Shown: positions 18,209-28,355, numbered from the stretch's first letter. The stretch: DNA of 64,000 bases from Bacteroidia bacterium (GCA_041391665.1 JAWKNO010000001.1:1984001-2048000); one strand, 5' to 3'. Notes: a model not told the origin generated them from the letters alone. Numbers and translations: made by a program.

Positions 18209-18673
18209 ATGAAAAAGCTATTCTATTTCTTCCTCTCTCTCGCCCTCGTCTCATGTGATTTCAGTTATCCGATTAAAATAAACGAGCAGGATTCCTTCGT
18301 CGTGAAGTCTGATTGTGGTAATCTTTTCATCCATACCTCCGTGTGGGGAGGGAATGAATTTCATGTGTATCTGAAAGGTGAGAACATAGAAAACCCCTTT
18401 ACAATAAACATTGACTCGGTGGAAATGTTTCTTCCGCAGGTTGCGGCTTTCCAAGTGATTGAAAAACATTTTGTTGACTCCCGCAAAGGCAGGTCATTAC
18501 CTAAGCAGACATATCTTCTTGATCAAAATCAGGAAGAAACCATGTTGTCCGTAAAAGTAAATCGGGATATTCGGGAAGGTCTGGCCTTTTCTCTTTATGC
18601 CAAAGGTTTATTAAACTGTGAGGGAAAATCCCTGATTCAAGACACAATTATATTTCAGTATGTTAGAAGATAA
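18209..18673 (+). CDS. Small lipoprotein of unknown function
   Basis: This 154-residue protein starts with a lipoprotein signal peptide (MKKLFYFFLSLALVSCDFS, lipobox Cys at 16). The rest is predicted beta-rich, with no recognised domain. It stands alone between the tricorn hairpin and a repeat element. Confidence 0.65.
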   Translation: MKKLFYFFLSLALVSCDFSYPIKINEQDSFVVKSDCGNLFIHTSVWGGNEFHVYLKGENIENPFTINIDSVEMFLPQVAAFQVIEKHFVDSRKGRSLPKQTYLLDQNQEETMLSVKVNRDIREGLAFSLYAKGLLNCEGKSLIQDTIIFQYVRR

Positions 18674-18758
18674 CGCTAATGGCCTGATACCGAATTTTAG
18701 TCCCTCAACAAATCATCTCGTTCTCCCCTGAAAATGAGCATATTACACTTCTTTCCAC

Positions 18759-18949
18759 TACACCTGCGATGGTATGTGCGAAAAGACCCTTCCTCGCTAT
18801 CGCTCGTCAGGTCCGAAGGACTCCATCAGGAGGTTACGATCCGCCCCGTTACCAAGTCGCTTCTCCAGCCGGAGAAGCGAAACTCAAACTGCCAGGGCAG
18901 TCATCCCGACCAAAGGGAGGGACCTTTTCCTCCAACCATCGTAGATGTA
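18759..18949. repeat. Long imperfect palindromic element
   Basis: The 296-bp gap between the small lipoprotein gene and the TonB receptor gene has no convincing gene. Its ends form an inverted repeat (18759-18772 and 18936-18949, 12 of 14 match). A second nested pair lies at 18780-18793 and 18915-18929. The centre holds a perfect 10-bp hairpin with a 4-nt loop (18857-18880). This is the plan of a REP- or MITE-like element. Short frames across it are probably spurious. Confidence 0.6.
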
Positions 18950-18969
18950 GGTATTGAAATTTTAATTCC

Positions 18970-21036
18970 TTACCGGGTGAGTTTCTCCCGCCATTTCTCC
19001 CGAAAACCTATATCCAGCGACAAGGTGAGCAAAATCTCCCGCGACTGTCCGGGGAGCGAACCTCCATTGCCGAAATAGGGCTGATAATACCGGTATTCCT
19101 GCCCCAGGATGTTGTAGAAACCAAGCCCCAGGTCAAGTCCGCGATATATCCAGCCTTTGTAGCGGAAAAAAACATTCAGGAGCAGGGTAGGGGATACCCG
19201 GACAAGAGCGCCTTCCGGTATGCCGGGCTGGTCGGCGGGCAGAGAAAAATCGTACCCAAATCTGCGACCGATATAACTACCTGAAAGGTTGGCGCTGAGA
19301 TCTTTTCGGAGGAAGTAGCAGGCATGGAAATTCAGCCGGTGCCGGGCAAATGCGAGATATTCTTTTTCGGAGACCAATTCCCTTCCCGCTGGCAGAAGGC
19401 TGAATTCCCTGACCGAATTTGGGCGCGAGAAAGTGCTGCCAGCCGGGCTGTAAAAACTATAACCAGCTGTAAGCCACCCGAATGCGGATTTATACCTCCC
19501 TTCGGCTTCAAGTCCCTGAGTGCCGATTCCCGGGCCGTTTCGGTACACTTCAAATCCAGCTTGTGGACCCAGCGTGCGGCGTATCAGGCTGTCCTGGTAA
19601 AAGTCATACTCTATGGCATTCTGACGAGCATTTCGGAACAGGTTGAGGGTAAAAGACCATGCGGGTGTGGGTTTCCATTCTACTGCAAATTCCCCCAGAA
19701 AAGCATCTTCCGGGCGGAGGTATTTGGACTGGATATTGATCATTGTGCTGTCTTTGTTGAAGGAATAACCATTGAAATACGACATCGCAAAATTGCCTGC
19801 AGTGGGAATGCGGAGGTAAGTGCCAGCCAGTAGTCTAAAATCCCACCGGTTCCAGGCGCGGTGAAAACCCAGCCGGGCAGTAATGAGTTTGCCAAAGGCG
19901 CTGTTGATACCGAGGCGAATACCCGGAGAGAAATCAATTTGAGATTTTCTGATTATACTTTCAAAAAAGAGATCACTTTGAAGCGCAGCAAATGTGCGGG
20001 TGTCGTTCAAGACATTAGGTCTTTCCTGGACACGGTTGCTGCCCTGCCCAAATATTTCCAGACCATAGTTTAGTTCTCCCGAAGGTGTCAGATGACGCGC
20101 TGCGAGCCTAAAGCTGAGCTGGTTGCTGTATTGATTTCTAACCATGCGAATGGTCGAATCAGGGAGGCCCCGGAAGCGCGAAAACTGGATAATTCCGGCG
20201 AGTTGGGGGGAGATGGTGATGTTGGGTGAAAGAATCCAGTCGTGGGAAAGGAGGAGGAGGTTATTTTGGATGCTGGGGTGGATTTTGGGGATACCGGAGC
20301 TGTCGAGGCGGGTTACGTCGGTGAAGTCGTAGTAATCGCGCGCATAACGCAAACGCAATTTTCCAAGCCGGAGGTGAAGTTGGGTGAAAGCCGGGTCGAG
20401 GTCTGAATTACCTGCGAGATTGATCACCCGACCAGTGAGGTTGCCGGGGGGCGACCAGGCAAAACTATTGCCGGCACTTCTTTGGCCGCGTCCGCGGAAG
20501 ATCGAAAAATTGAGGCTGGCATTTTTCCAGTTTTTACCCAGATACACGCGTTGGTTGCTCCGGTTGGCACCGCCGTCCATTCGCCCGCCGGAATAACCCG
20601 CGGAGAACCCCGACTGCTCCGCCCCATTGCTGGTATGGATACGAATCACGCCCTGTTGGGCAAACAGCCCTTCTGCAACAGATGACGGCCCTTTAACAAT
20701 TTCAACTTCCCTGATAAAATCTACTGGGAAATGATTTCCAAAAGAAAGACCACCGGTAAAGAGGTCATTGACCAATTGTCCGTCAATTTCCACCCGCATT
20801 CTTCCTTCGGACCACATTCCCCGAAAACCCGCACCCACTCTTCCTTCCTCCCCTGCGGCAAAAGAAAATCCAGGTACAAGACGCAGGACATCCATCAGAT
20901 CCCTCGCTCCGGAAAGCATGATTTCCTCTCCGGAAATGCGGGTACTTACATTACTCGTTTTTGCCACAGAATCGATTTGAGACCAGAGGCGAAGCGACCA
21001 TGTGAAAAAAAGAGAGAAGAGTAAAATATACCGCAT
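18970..21036 (-). CDS. TonB-dependent outer-membrane receptor
   Basis: This 688-residue protein has a signal peptide (ending near LWSQ), a plug domain and a 22-strand-type barrel pattern. The plug shows GARDLMDVLRLVPGFSF, VEIDGQLVNDLF and IREVEIVKGPSSVAEG. No carboxypeptidase-like N-terminal domain is present, so it is not SusC-like. The substrate is unknown. The gene has no operon partners on its strand. Confidence 0.88.
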   Translation of the reverse strand: MRYILLFSLFFTWSLRLWSQIDSVAKTSNVSTRISGEEIMLSGARDLMDVLRLVPGFSFAAGEEGRVGAGFRGMWSEGRMRVEIDGQLVNDLFTGGLSFGNHFPVDFIREVEIVKGPSSVAEGLFAQQGVIRIHTSNGAEQSGFSAGYSGGRMDGGANRSNQRVYLGKNWKNASLNFSIFRGRGQRSAGNSFAWSPPGNLTGRVINLAGNSDLDPAFTQLHLRLGKLRLRYARDYYDFTDVTRLDSSGIPKIHPSIQNNLLLLSHDWILSPNITISPQLAGIIQFSRFRGLPDSTIRMVRNQYSNQLSFRLAARHLTPSGELNYGLEIFGQGSNRVQERPNVLNDTRTFAALQSDLFFESIIRKSQIDFSPGIRLGINSAFGKLITARLGFHRAWNRWDFRLLAGTYLRIPTAGNFAMSYFNGYSFNKDSTMINIQSKYLRPEDAFLGEFAVEWKPTPAWSFTLNLFRNARQNAIEYDFYQDSLIRRTLGPQAGFEVYRNGPGIGTQGLEAEGRYKSAFGWLTAGYSFYSPAGSTFSRPNSVREFSLLPAGRELVSEKEYLAFARHRLNFHACYFLRKDLSANLSGSYIGRRFGYDFSLPADQPGIPEGALVRVSPTLLLNVFFRYKGWIYRGLDLGLGFYNILGQEYRYYQPYFGNGGSLPGQSREILLTLSLDIGFREKWREKLTR

Positions 21037-21159
21037 ACCATTTAGGATTATTAAAACAGACTTACCGGAAGGGCAAAACGCTGTACGTGACGGTAAATAT
21101 TCATGCTGAGGGAGAAGTAATTGTTTTCGGTTTTTCCCGTAAATTGCAGCATTTTATTT

Positions 21160-21936
21160 ATGGAAGAAAATCAGAATCAGGGATATGTCAGGGTAAAAGC
21201 CAAACCCGACGGAATTACCACCATAACTTTTTTTCATCCCGCGCAAAATTCTTTGCCGGGAAAAATTCTTAACGACCTTGCGGTTGCCATTGAGGATGCC
21301 GGGAAAAACGAAGCCGTGAAAGTGATTATATTGAGCAGTGGTGGTGATCGCACCTTTTGTGCAGGGGCGAGTTTTGACGAGCTTATACAGATTGGAGATT
21401 TTGAGACAGGGAAGAAGTTTTTTATGGGCTTTGCAAAGGTCATCAACGCCTGTCGCACTTGCGGGAAGATAATCATAGGCCGGGTACAGGGGAAAGCCGT
21501 AGGCGGCGGAGTGGGGTTAGCAGCGGCTACAGATTACTGTTTGGCTACAAAATTTGCCCAGATAAGGCTCAGCGAGCTTGCAGTAGGTATCGGTCCGTTT
21601 GTTGTGGGGCCGGCGGTAGAGCGAAAGATCGGGGTTTCGGCTATGTCGCAGCTTGCGCTTAACGCCACGGAATGGCAGACTGCCGGATGGGCGATGCAGC
21701 GAGGATTATTTGCCGAAGTATATGACTCAGCTGAGGTTATGGATAATGCTATAACCACGCTTGCCGAAAAGCTGGCGGCCTCCAATCCGGATGCATTGCG
21801 GATGCTGAAGAAAGCCTTTTGGGAGGGCACGGAGCATTGGGGCGAATTGCTGGAACAGCGGGCGGAGATGAGCGGCAAGCTCATTCTTTCGGAGTACAGT
21901 AAGCATGCGATCGGGAGGTTTAAGGGAGAACAGTAA
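21160..21936 (+). CDS. Enoyl-CoA hydratase/isomerase family protein
   Basis: The start at ATG 21160 gives about 258 residues, normal for a crotonase. A longer frame from 21121 has a non-conserved lead. The oxyanion-hole segments DRTFCAGASF and GKAVGGGVGLA are visible. The first catalytic Glu (GGxxE) is absent (GGGVGLAAA), while Glu of LSELAVG remains. That pattern fits an isomerase or a less common family member. The exact acyl-CoA substrate is unknown. Confidence 0.82.
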   Translation: MEENQNQGYVRVKAKPDGITTITFFHPAQNSLPGKILNDLAVAIEDAGKNEAVKVIILSSGGDRTFCAGASFDELIQIGDFETGKKFFMGFAKVINACRTCGKIIIGRVQGKAVGGGVGLAAATDYCLATKFAQIRLSELAVGIGPFVVGPAVERKIGVSAMSQLALNATEWQTAGWAMQRGLFAEVYDSAEVMDNAITTLAEKLAASNPDALRMLKKAFWEGTEHWGELLEQRAEMSGKLILSEYSKHAIGRFKGEQ

Positions 21937-22130
21937 GGTTGAGGTATAGAGCCGTTTGAGGCCCCCGGAGGGTTGGCATCACAAAGGACTTTTAAAGGTT
22001 TAGACCGGATTAAACCGATTAAGCGGTTTAATCCGTTTCAACCAGACTTAAACGTTTTCAACGGCTTTAAACGGATACCAGTCGCAGAGTCCAATAAGGA
22101 CCTGTTTGTAGCGGTTTTAGGAAAATATAT

Positions 22131-23030
22131 GGAGATGCAATTTGTTGAATATCAATTAATTGTGTGATAATTCTCAATATCCAGGAGTTTTAAACGGATT
22201 TTTTAAGGAATATTTTTAATAAGTGGCTGATTGTCAATTAATTGAAGAGGCTGTCTTTGTCTACAACAGTTCAAACGGTTTAAAACGGTTTGCAACGGAT
22301 TTTTTCAGGAATTGTGCTTCGTAAGTATTTGATTTACAGTTGTTTGCGAAATTGGCTTCTGCCTCCAACCGTTCAAACGGTTTCAAACGGATTTTTCCAA
22401 GAATATCTATACTAAGTAGCTGATTGTCAATCAATTGAAGAAGTGGTCTCTGCCTCGACCGTTCCAACCGTCTCAAACGGTTTGCAACGGATTTTTTGAG
22501 GAATGTATTTTAATAAGTAGTTGATTGTCAATTGATTGAAGAGGCTGTCTTTGTCTACAACAGTTCCAACCGTTTCAAACGGTTTTAAACGGATTTTTCC
22601 AGGGATATCTCTGCTAAGTAGCTGATTGTCAATTGATTGAAGGAGTTGTCTCAGCCTCCAACCGTTTCAAACCGTTTGAAACGGATTTTCTCAGGAATTA
22701 TACTGCGTAAGTATTTGATTTTCAGTTGTTTGTGAAATTGGCTTTTGCCTCCAACCGTTCAAACGGTTTCAAACGATTCAAACGGTTTGAAACGGATTTA
22801 TCCAGGAGTATCTCTGCTAAGTAGTTGATTGTCAATTGATTGAAGGGGTTGTCTCTGCCTCAACCGCTCCAACCGTTTCAAACGGTTTGCAACGGATTTT
22901 TGAGGAATGTATTTTAATAAGTAGCTGATTGTCAATTGATTGAAGGAGTTGTCTCAGCCCCCAACCGTTCAAACGGTTTCAAACGATTCCAACCGTTAGA
23001 AACGGATTTTTTGGAGAGTCTTTTGTGTAA
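22131..23030. repeat. Tandem array of about 100-bp units with CCGTTT/AAACGG dyads
   Basis: The 1.2-kb gap between two convergent genes holds no convincing gene. Eight clear units begin at TAAGT 22220, 22322, 22413, 22514, 22615, 22708, 22818 and 22918. The spacing is 91-110 bp, mostly 100-102. Degenerate flanking units lie near 22131 and 23018. Each unit has a leader (type A: CTGATTGTCAATTGATTGAAG; type B: TTTGATTTACAGTTGTTTG), a pyrimidine-rich stretch ending near GCCTCC, then CCGTTTCAAACGG-like dyads and AACGGATTTTT. The order is A-B-A-A-A-B-A-A. Region 21985-22080 carries further scattered AAACGG/CCGTTT half-sites. Small frames here shift with the repeats and are probably spurious. Confidence 0.85.
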
Positions 23031-23143
23031 TTATTGGTTTGGCATATGCCTCCGAATGGTTTTTTCGACTCAAAAGTCTCCAGGGGATAAAATCCCTTTC
23101 CATCAAATACGCCTTTCCAGGCCTGCTTCCTGATAACTTTTGA

Positions 23144-24601
23144 TTACGCCCTCACTGGCGTCCGCTTCAGTGTTTCCAACAAAAATCCCCAGTACTTCTG
23201 CACACTGCTGATCTGAACTTTTTCATCCGGACTGTGTGCGCCGCGTATATTCGGTCCAAAGGAAATCATCTCCATTCCGGGGTAATTTTGACCAAGAATA
23301 CCACACTCCAACCCTGCATGACAGGCATTTACATGTGGCTCCGCCTGGTACATTTCCCGGTACAGATCACTCATGATTTTTACAATCGCTGCATGGGGGT
23401 CAGGTGCCCACCCGGGGTACGAACCTTCAAATACAACGGATGCACCTGAAAGTTCGAAAGCACTTCGAATGGCTTCCGCCAGATCCATCTTTTCGCTATT
23501 TACCGAACTTCGGGTCAGACACATAAGGGTATAACTGCCTCCCTGTATCAGTACCCGCGCCAAATTATTAGAGGTCTGTACCAACCCCTCTATTTCAGGA
23601 CTCATTCGGTAGATTCCATTTGGACAGGCATAAATGCTGCGGAGCAAGAGTTGCTGAAATTGTTCGCTCAGTACGTATGGATGGGGTTCCGATGGTGCCA
23701 ATTGAATACTTAACCCAGGATCAGTGGTGTGATACTCTTGTTTCAAAATGGCCGTCTGATCTTCAAGAAAATCTTCAAAAGCTGAAATGCTGTCTCTCAA
23801 AATGGCAATATCCGCAAATGATTCCCTTGGAATGGCATTCCGAAGTCCCCCTCCGTTTATACTATGGATTCGTATCCCAAAAGACTCTGTAGCAAGAAAC
23901 AATAGCCTGTTCATCAGCTTATTGGCGTTTCCCCTGCCAAGGTGGATTTCCATGCCGGAATGGCCCCCCGTAAGCCCCTGAATGCTGAGCCGAAATGAGG
24001 TGGCCCGAGATGGGGTCGCTTCTTCTGTATATGATCCGCTAGCGGTAACATCCACACCACCGGCACATCCGATGGTAAGCTCACGGTCATCCTCGGTATC
24101 TAGATTGAGCATGATACTGCCATCCAAAAGACCGCCTTTCAGCTCGAGAGCGCCGGTCATCCCGGTTTCTTCGTCAATGGTAAACAAAGCCTCAATGGGC
24201 GGGTGGGCAATATTCTTAGAAGCTAAAATGGTCATAATTGACGCTACGCCAATCCCATTGTCTGCACCCAATGTCGTTCCCTCAGCCTTGACCCAGTCTC
24301 CTTCTACATACATTCGTATGCCTTCAGTGGCAAAATCAAAGTTTGTACCTGAATTCTTTTGGTGAACCATATCCAGATGACTCTGAAGCACAACGGTCTG
24401 CCGGTTTTCCATGCCCGCACTTGCGGGCTTTTTAATAATGACATTTCCCGCTTCATCGACGTGGGTCGGAAGCCCAAGTCCTTCACCAAATTTTTTGATA
24501 AACTGAATAACTTTTTCTTCCTTCTTTGAAGGACGTGGAACTGCATTCAGATCTGCAAAATAGTTCCATAAAGGTTGTGGGTCGAGGTTTCTTACTTGCA
24601 T
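23144..24601 (-). CDS. pepD: Aminoacyl-histidine dipeptidase (M20 family)
   Basis: This cytosolic zinc dipeptidase of the PepD/carnosinase type has about 485 residues from ATG 24601 (a longer frame opens with TTG at 24649). Motifs include LQSHLDMVH, the metal-binding GTTLGADNGIGVA and IDEETGMTGA. A lid domain follows, then HAGLECGIL and SFGPNIRGAHSPDEKV near the end. It hydrolyses X-His and related dipeptides. The ORF faces the repeat array and has no operon partner. Confidence 0.93.
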   Translation of the reverse strand: MQVRNLDPQPLWNYFADLNAVPRPSKKEEKVIQFIKKFGEGLGLPTHVDEAGNVIIKKPASAGMENRQTVVLQSHLDMVHQKNSGTNFDFATEGIRMYVEGDWVKAEGTTLGADNGIGVASIMTILASKNIAHPPIEALFTIDEETGMTGALELKGGLLDGSIMLNLDTEDDRELTIGCAGGVDVTASGSYTEEATPSRATSFRLSIQGLTGGHSGMEIHLGRGNANKLMNRLLFLATESFGIRIHSINGGGLRNAIPRESFADIAILRDSISAFEDFLEDQTAILKQEYHTTDPGLSIQLAPSEPHPYVLSEQFQQLLLRSIYACPNGIYRMSPEIEGLVQTSNNLARVLIQGGSYTLMCLTRSSVNSEKMDLAEAIRSAFELSGASVVFEGSYPGWAPDPHAAIVKIMSDLYREMYQAEPHVNACHAGLECGILGQNYPGMEMISFGPNIRGAHSPDEKVQISSVQKYWGFLLETLKRTPVRA

Positions 24602-24656
24602 ATTTTGTACGATAGTATGAGCAATTTCTTTGATTTGCCGGATTTTCAAAGTTAAG

Positions 24657-26114
24657 TTAATGCAGGGCAGGATGCAAGGAAAGAATGTTTTCTCTCCACC
24701 GGATATGGGCGGCCTTCAACTTTTGATACACCTCCGGGTAAATGGCAATCAGGTTTTCAGTTTCACCCGGATCTTTCTCCAGATTGTAGAGAAACTCTCC
24801 CAGTTCAAGCTCTACCATCTCGTATTTGGCGTGATTGTCTTTTGTCGCAGAGCGAAGTTTCCATTTTCCCGCCCTCACTGCTGTTTCCACGCCTGTGTCC
24901 CAAAATAAGGTGTCGTGTGTGTTTTGGGTACTGAACCCGGAAAGCAAAGCCGTCATATCCCTTCCGTCAACAACCTGTGGAACCGGGATTTCTACTGCTT
25001 TGCAAATTGTCGGAAGTATATCCATACTGCTGACAACCTGATCGTTGACCGCTCCTCTAAGAAAATTTCCCGGCCAACTGATAATCATCGGAACCCTTAT
25101 TCCTCCTTCATAAAGCACATATTTTGAGCCGCGAAGGGGGGTATTGTTGGCATAAATCGGAGTAGAACCACCATTATCTGAAATATAGATCACCAGCGTG
25201 TTTTTATCCAGCCCCGATTCTTTCAGATAATCCATTACTCTGCCCACTTCCCTGTCGAGATAATACAGTTGCCCGAGGTATTGGGCTCTGCCTTCTGGAT
25301 TATTGGGTTTGCGCCCTGCTTGATACCATTCGTAGTAATCTTCTGTTGACGGATCCCAGTCATGATAACCGCGAAGACCTTTTTCTGTCAAATATTCATG
25401 GGGCAACTGATGGGTAAAATTGTGGACAGCATTAAAGGAAAGCTGAAGAAAAAACTTTTCGGATTTGTGTTTTTGTAAATATTCGACTGCTTTTTTTCCC
25501 AACAATTCGGTCGAAAATGCTACCGTATCCACTTTCCTGAAATTTTCCCACATGGCCTGCTGATTCAGGCTTTGTCCGTCTTTTTCATAAGTTTTTTTGA
25601 CCAGTTGGAATGCCGCTTCGAGTTGGTCATGGTGATTGAAATAATGTTTTCGCGCAGAGGTATGGCCAAAAAAATACTCAAAACCATGGTTGAGCGGAAA
25701 ACTTCGGTTGCTAGTGTCTGCATCTGCATTGCCGTAATGAACTTTGCCGATATATCCGGTTCTATAACCTTTACCCGCCAGCAGTTCGGCAATGGTCGGA
25801 AATTCCTGCCGGTGAATGCCCGGCCCTCCGTACCAAAATGTGCCCCATCGCTCCTGATAACATCCGGTGGCTATGCCTGCCCGTGAAGGGCTGCATATAG
25901 GAGAAGTAGCATATGCCTGTGTAAAACGCACTCCTGATGCGGCCAGCCGGTCAATATTGGGTGTTTGTACATCGTCGGCAAGTTGGGTGCAGCTCATGTC
26001 TGCGTAGCCCTGATCATCCACTACAATCAACAAAACGTTGGGTATTTCTTTAGGTGAATGACAGGAAAAGCAGAAAAGTATAAATATCAACAAGAAGGGG
26101 AATACAGGTTTCAT
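24657..26114 (-). CDS. Sulfatase, lipoprotein
   Basis: This 485-residue type I sulfatase needs formylglycine at Cys74 in the CSPSR motif (74-78). The N-terminus is a lipoprotein leader (FCFSCHS, Cys18). Metal-site elements are VVDDQGYADM near 31-40 and YISDNGGST. It probably removes sulfate from a glycan at the cell surface or in the periplasm. It ends 6 bp before the start of the heparinase-like coding region on the same strand, so the two form an operon. A separate formylglycine-generating enzyme is needed and is not in the window. Confidence 0.92.
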   Translation of the reverse strand: MKPVFPFLLIFILFCFSCHSPKEIPNVLLIVVDDQGYADMSCTQLADDVQTPNIDRLAASGVRFTQAYATSPICSPSRAGIATGCYQERWGTFWYGGPGIHRQEFPTIAELLAGKGYRTGYIGKVHYGNADADTSNRSFPLNHGFEYFFGHTSARKHYFNHHDQLEAAFQLVKKTYEKDGQSLNQQAMWENFRKVDTVAFSTELLGKKAVEYLQKHKSEKFFLQLSFNAVHNFTHQLPHEYLTEKGLRGYHDWDPSTEDYYEWYQAGRKPNNPEGRAQYLGQLYYLDREVGRVMDYLKESGLDKNTLVIYISDNGGSTPIYANNTPLRGSKYVLYEGGIRVPMIISWPGNFLRGAVNDQVVSSMDILPTICKAVEIPVPQVVDGRDMTALLSGFSTQNTHDTLFWDTGVETAVRAGKWKLRSATKDNHAKYEMVELELGEFLYNLEKDPGETENLIAIYPEVYQKLKAAHIRWRENILSLHPALH

Positions 26115-26120
26115 AAAAAA

Positions 26121-28355
26121 TCAGGGTTCTGTTGTCGCAATTCTAAACATATTTTCTCCTTTCTCCACATAGAATTTTATCCCCCCGCCTTCGGGAGTCG
26201 TTGCCAATAGCGCTCCATTCGAAGTGAAAATTTGAAATTTGCCAGGGTAAAACAGCCGAACTTCTGTTCCGGGTGAAGTAATCTTCAGTCTGTCATTTTC
26301 AAGAAAAATGCTGATTGGTTGGGAAGATTCAAATCCGTATTCCCCGGCTTGAAATAGCTTTGCCTCATTTGCCATCCAAAAAGGGATATACTGCGCAGAT
26401 TGCCTGAACACTGCCCAGTTTCCCTGAAAAATATATGATTTCCAGATTATTTTCTCTCCGTCTGGCGCCGCAATAAAATAATCCGCCCACTGATTTGTAT
26501 GTGCAACTTTGATCATGCTTCCGCTGCTAATATTGCAATTTTCGACCTGGGCCGGTGCATGTGCAGAATCATAGGGGAAAATGATGGAAATAATGGCCGC
26601 ATTTCCCTGCTCATTGGAAGGATAAGTAGCGTACAGGTATTTACCTTCGTATTCTCCACATGCTTTTGTATTGGCTTCTGTGTAGGGAAACTGATAGGCA
26701 CTTACAGAACCCATATACCCTGTTCTGATCTCTGCTCGTAATGGTTTTGTACCCAGCGAAAGGGTGACCTTCACGGGCCTGCCGCTATAATTACAGCCTT
26801 CAACCGGCCATGTAAACGCATTTTGGGAAGGATGAATGACAGGGTCGGCGGCAGAATTGGGATGGAGGGCAATATTTACCTCCCGGTGAGGTTCATTGGT
26901 TTTTACTTCATCGATAAGAGCAAAATAACCATTGGTTTCGGGATCGGGCTGAACCAGGAAAAAGTTTCGGTTGTGGTGCCCGTTGGGAAGGGCATTTCCT
27001 GAACTACCGCTGGCCCATGCCAAATTTTGACCCAACCACGAAGCGGTGATGCCTGCCCCCTGAGTGCTTACATGGTTGATGTCGTCAATAGAAATAGTAT
27101 TGGAGGATTCACTGGTTTCGTGAAGATATTTCCATCGTTCAGGATCAGGGCCCTGCCATTCATTATAACCCGAGTTTCGGAGTATGTGCTCACCGTATGC
27201 TGCTATGTGTATAGCATTTATGTCTTTGTGATTATGACTTTCCTTTGTTGTGGTAATATTCCACATTGCCCCTGCGAGTGCATGGGGCGAAGGAGAATGT
27301 TGAATCAGCCATGCACCACCATTGGGAAAAATGCGGCTTTCAGGGGCTTTGGCAGCAGCAGGCAGGCTGTCGCAAAGCAGAAAATGGAGCAGATCGCCTT
27401 TAACAGATTTTTCAGAATAATCGCCCAGAAACCAGGCAATGGATGTTTGTGCTTCCTGTGAAAATCTGCCCACACGTAATGCTGCGACCGACCATTCCTG
27501 AAAAGTCTTACGCGGCGGTGTATCTCCAAAGGTATAAGAGCGGTTGAAGGGCGTGTGAATGTAGCCGAATGTCCATTCGTACAAATTTTGAAAGACTGAA
27601 TCACTATAAAACTCATGATAGCCCTGGTATTCACATACATCCATAAAAATCTTCTTTTGAATGCGCTGATCCATATATAACCTGCTGAAAGCATAACCAG
27701 GACCGGTAGTGTAAACGCCATCCGGAGAAGTAAGGCTTAGAATATGTGCCCGGTATAAGTTTTTAAGCCGGACAAATTCTGATGTTTTTCCGTGTAAATA
27801 CAGTTCCATCATCGCTTTAATGGAATATTCAGACGCATTCCACTTGGGAAGATGGCGGTCAGCAATAAACGCACAGTGGGATTCGATCTCTTTTCTGACC
27901 GAAGGGGCTAGGTCGTCATACATAATGTCCATGGCCAGCAGGGTGTAAAAGGCAGCATGGGCAGGAGGTACACTGGAACCGTGCCCATCGGTCATGGTAT
28001 CTCTGGTAGTATGAACAATGGCCCAGGCCCGTGAGAGGTCCTGTTCCATTTTGGATACATAGGTTTTCCTATGCGCCGGGTTGAGTATATAGAGCAGGCT
28101 GGCTGTGCTGGCAATGGTGGGAATTGTTGAGTTACAGAGTTCAAAGAAGTCCTCGTTTCCCGTAAAATTTGTCGCATAAAACAGGCTGTCAGCCTTAGTT
28201 TTCATGGAAGACCATGGCCATTTTTCAGCCTTTTCGCGCAATACGGAATATTCATTTTCCCCGACTAGTATAAACGGATGCCGAAGTGAGGGAGAATGGC
28301 AGCTTATCAGGAGAAGTATAGATAAATATAGCAGCGATAAGGATTGTACAGGCAT
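26121..28355 (-). CDS. Heparinase II/III-like polysaccharide lyase, lipoprotein
   Basis: This 744-residue protein has a lipoprotein leader (LLISCHSP) and the layout of heparinase II/III-like proteins. An alpha/alpha toroid domain fills about 60-330, and a beta-sandwich domain follows with TTKESHNHKDINAIHIAAYG, where the His-rich loop is typical. Such enzymes cleave uronic-acid polysaccharides such as heparan-type or alginate-type glycans. It pairs with the sulfatase downstream. The substrate is inferred only as a sulfated glycan. Confidence 0.82.
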   Translation of the reverse strand: MPVQSLSLLYLSILLLISCHSPSLRHPFILVGENEYSVLREKAEKWPWSSMKTKADSLFYATNFTGNEDFFELCNSTIPTIASTASLLYILNPAHRKTYVSKMEQDLSRAWAIVHTTRDTMTDGHGSSVPPAHAAFYTLLAMDIMYDDLAPSVRKEIESHCAFIADRHLPKWNASEYSIKAMMELYLHGKTSEFVRLKNLYRAHILSLTSPDGVYTTGPGYAFSRLYMDQRIQKKIFMDVCEYQGYHEFYSDSVFQNLYEWTFGYIHTPFNRSYTFGDTPPRKTFQEWSVAALRVGRFSQEAQTSIAWFLGDYSEKSVKGDLLHFLLCDSLPAAAKAPESRIFPNGGAWLIQHSPSPHALAGAMWNITTTKESHNHKDINAIHIAAYGEHILRNSGYNEWQGPDPERWKYLHETSESSNTISIDDINHVSTQGAGITASWLGQNLAWASGSSGNALPNGHHNRNFFLVQPDPETNGYFALIDEVKTNEPHREVNIALHPNSAADPVIHPSQNAFTWPVEGCNYSGRPVKVTLSLGTKPLRAEIRTGYMGSVSAYQFPYTEANTKACGEYEGKYLYATYPSNEQGNAAIISIIFPYDSAHAPAQVENCNISSGSMIKVAHTNQWADYFIAAPDGEKIIWKSYIFQGNWAVFRQSAQYIPFWMANEAKLFQAGEYGFESSQPISIFLENDRLKITSPGTEVRLFYPGKFQIFTSNGALLATTPEGGGIKFYVEKGENMFRIATTEP

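Noticed and set aside
18734..19078. 114-residue plus-strand frame across the palindromic element
   Set aside because: It crosses the inverted repeats and the end of the TonB receptor gene and has no protein-like composition.
22261..22476. Short minus-strand frame with RFKPFERLEAEA-like text inside the array
   Set aside because: It is a by-product of the repeat sequence; related frames appear and break in other units, and there is no start signal or homology.
22131..23030. Possible CRISPR array
   Set aside because: The parts between repeated dyads are themselves conserved from unit to unit, with a period of about 100 bp and no unique spacers, and no cas gene is near.
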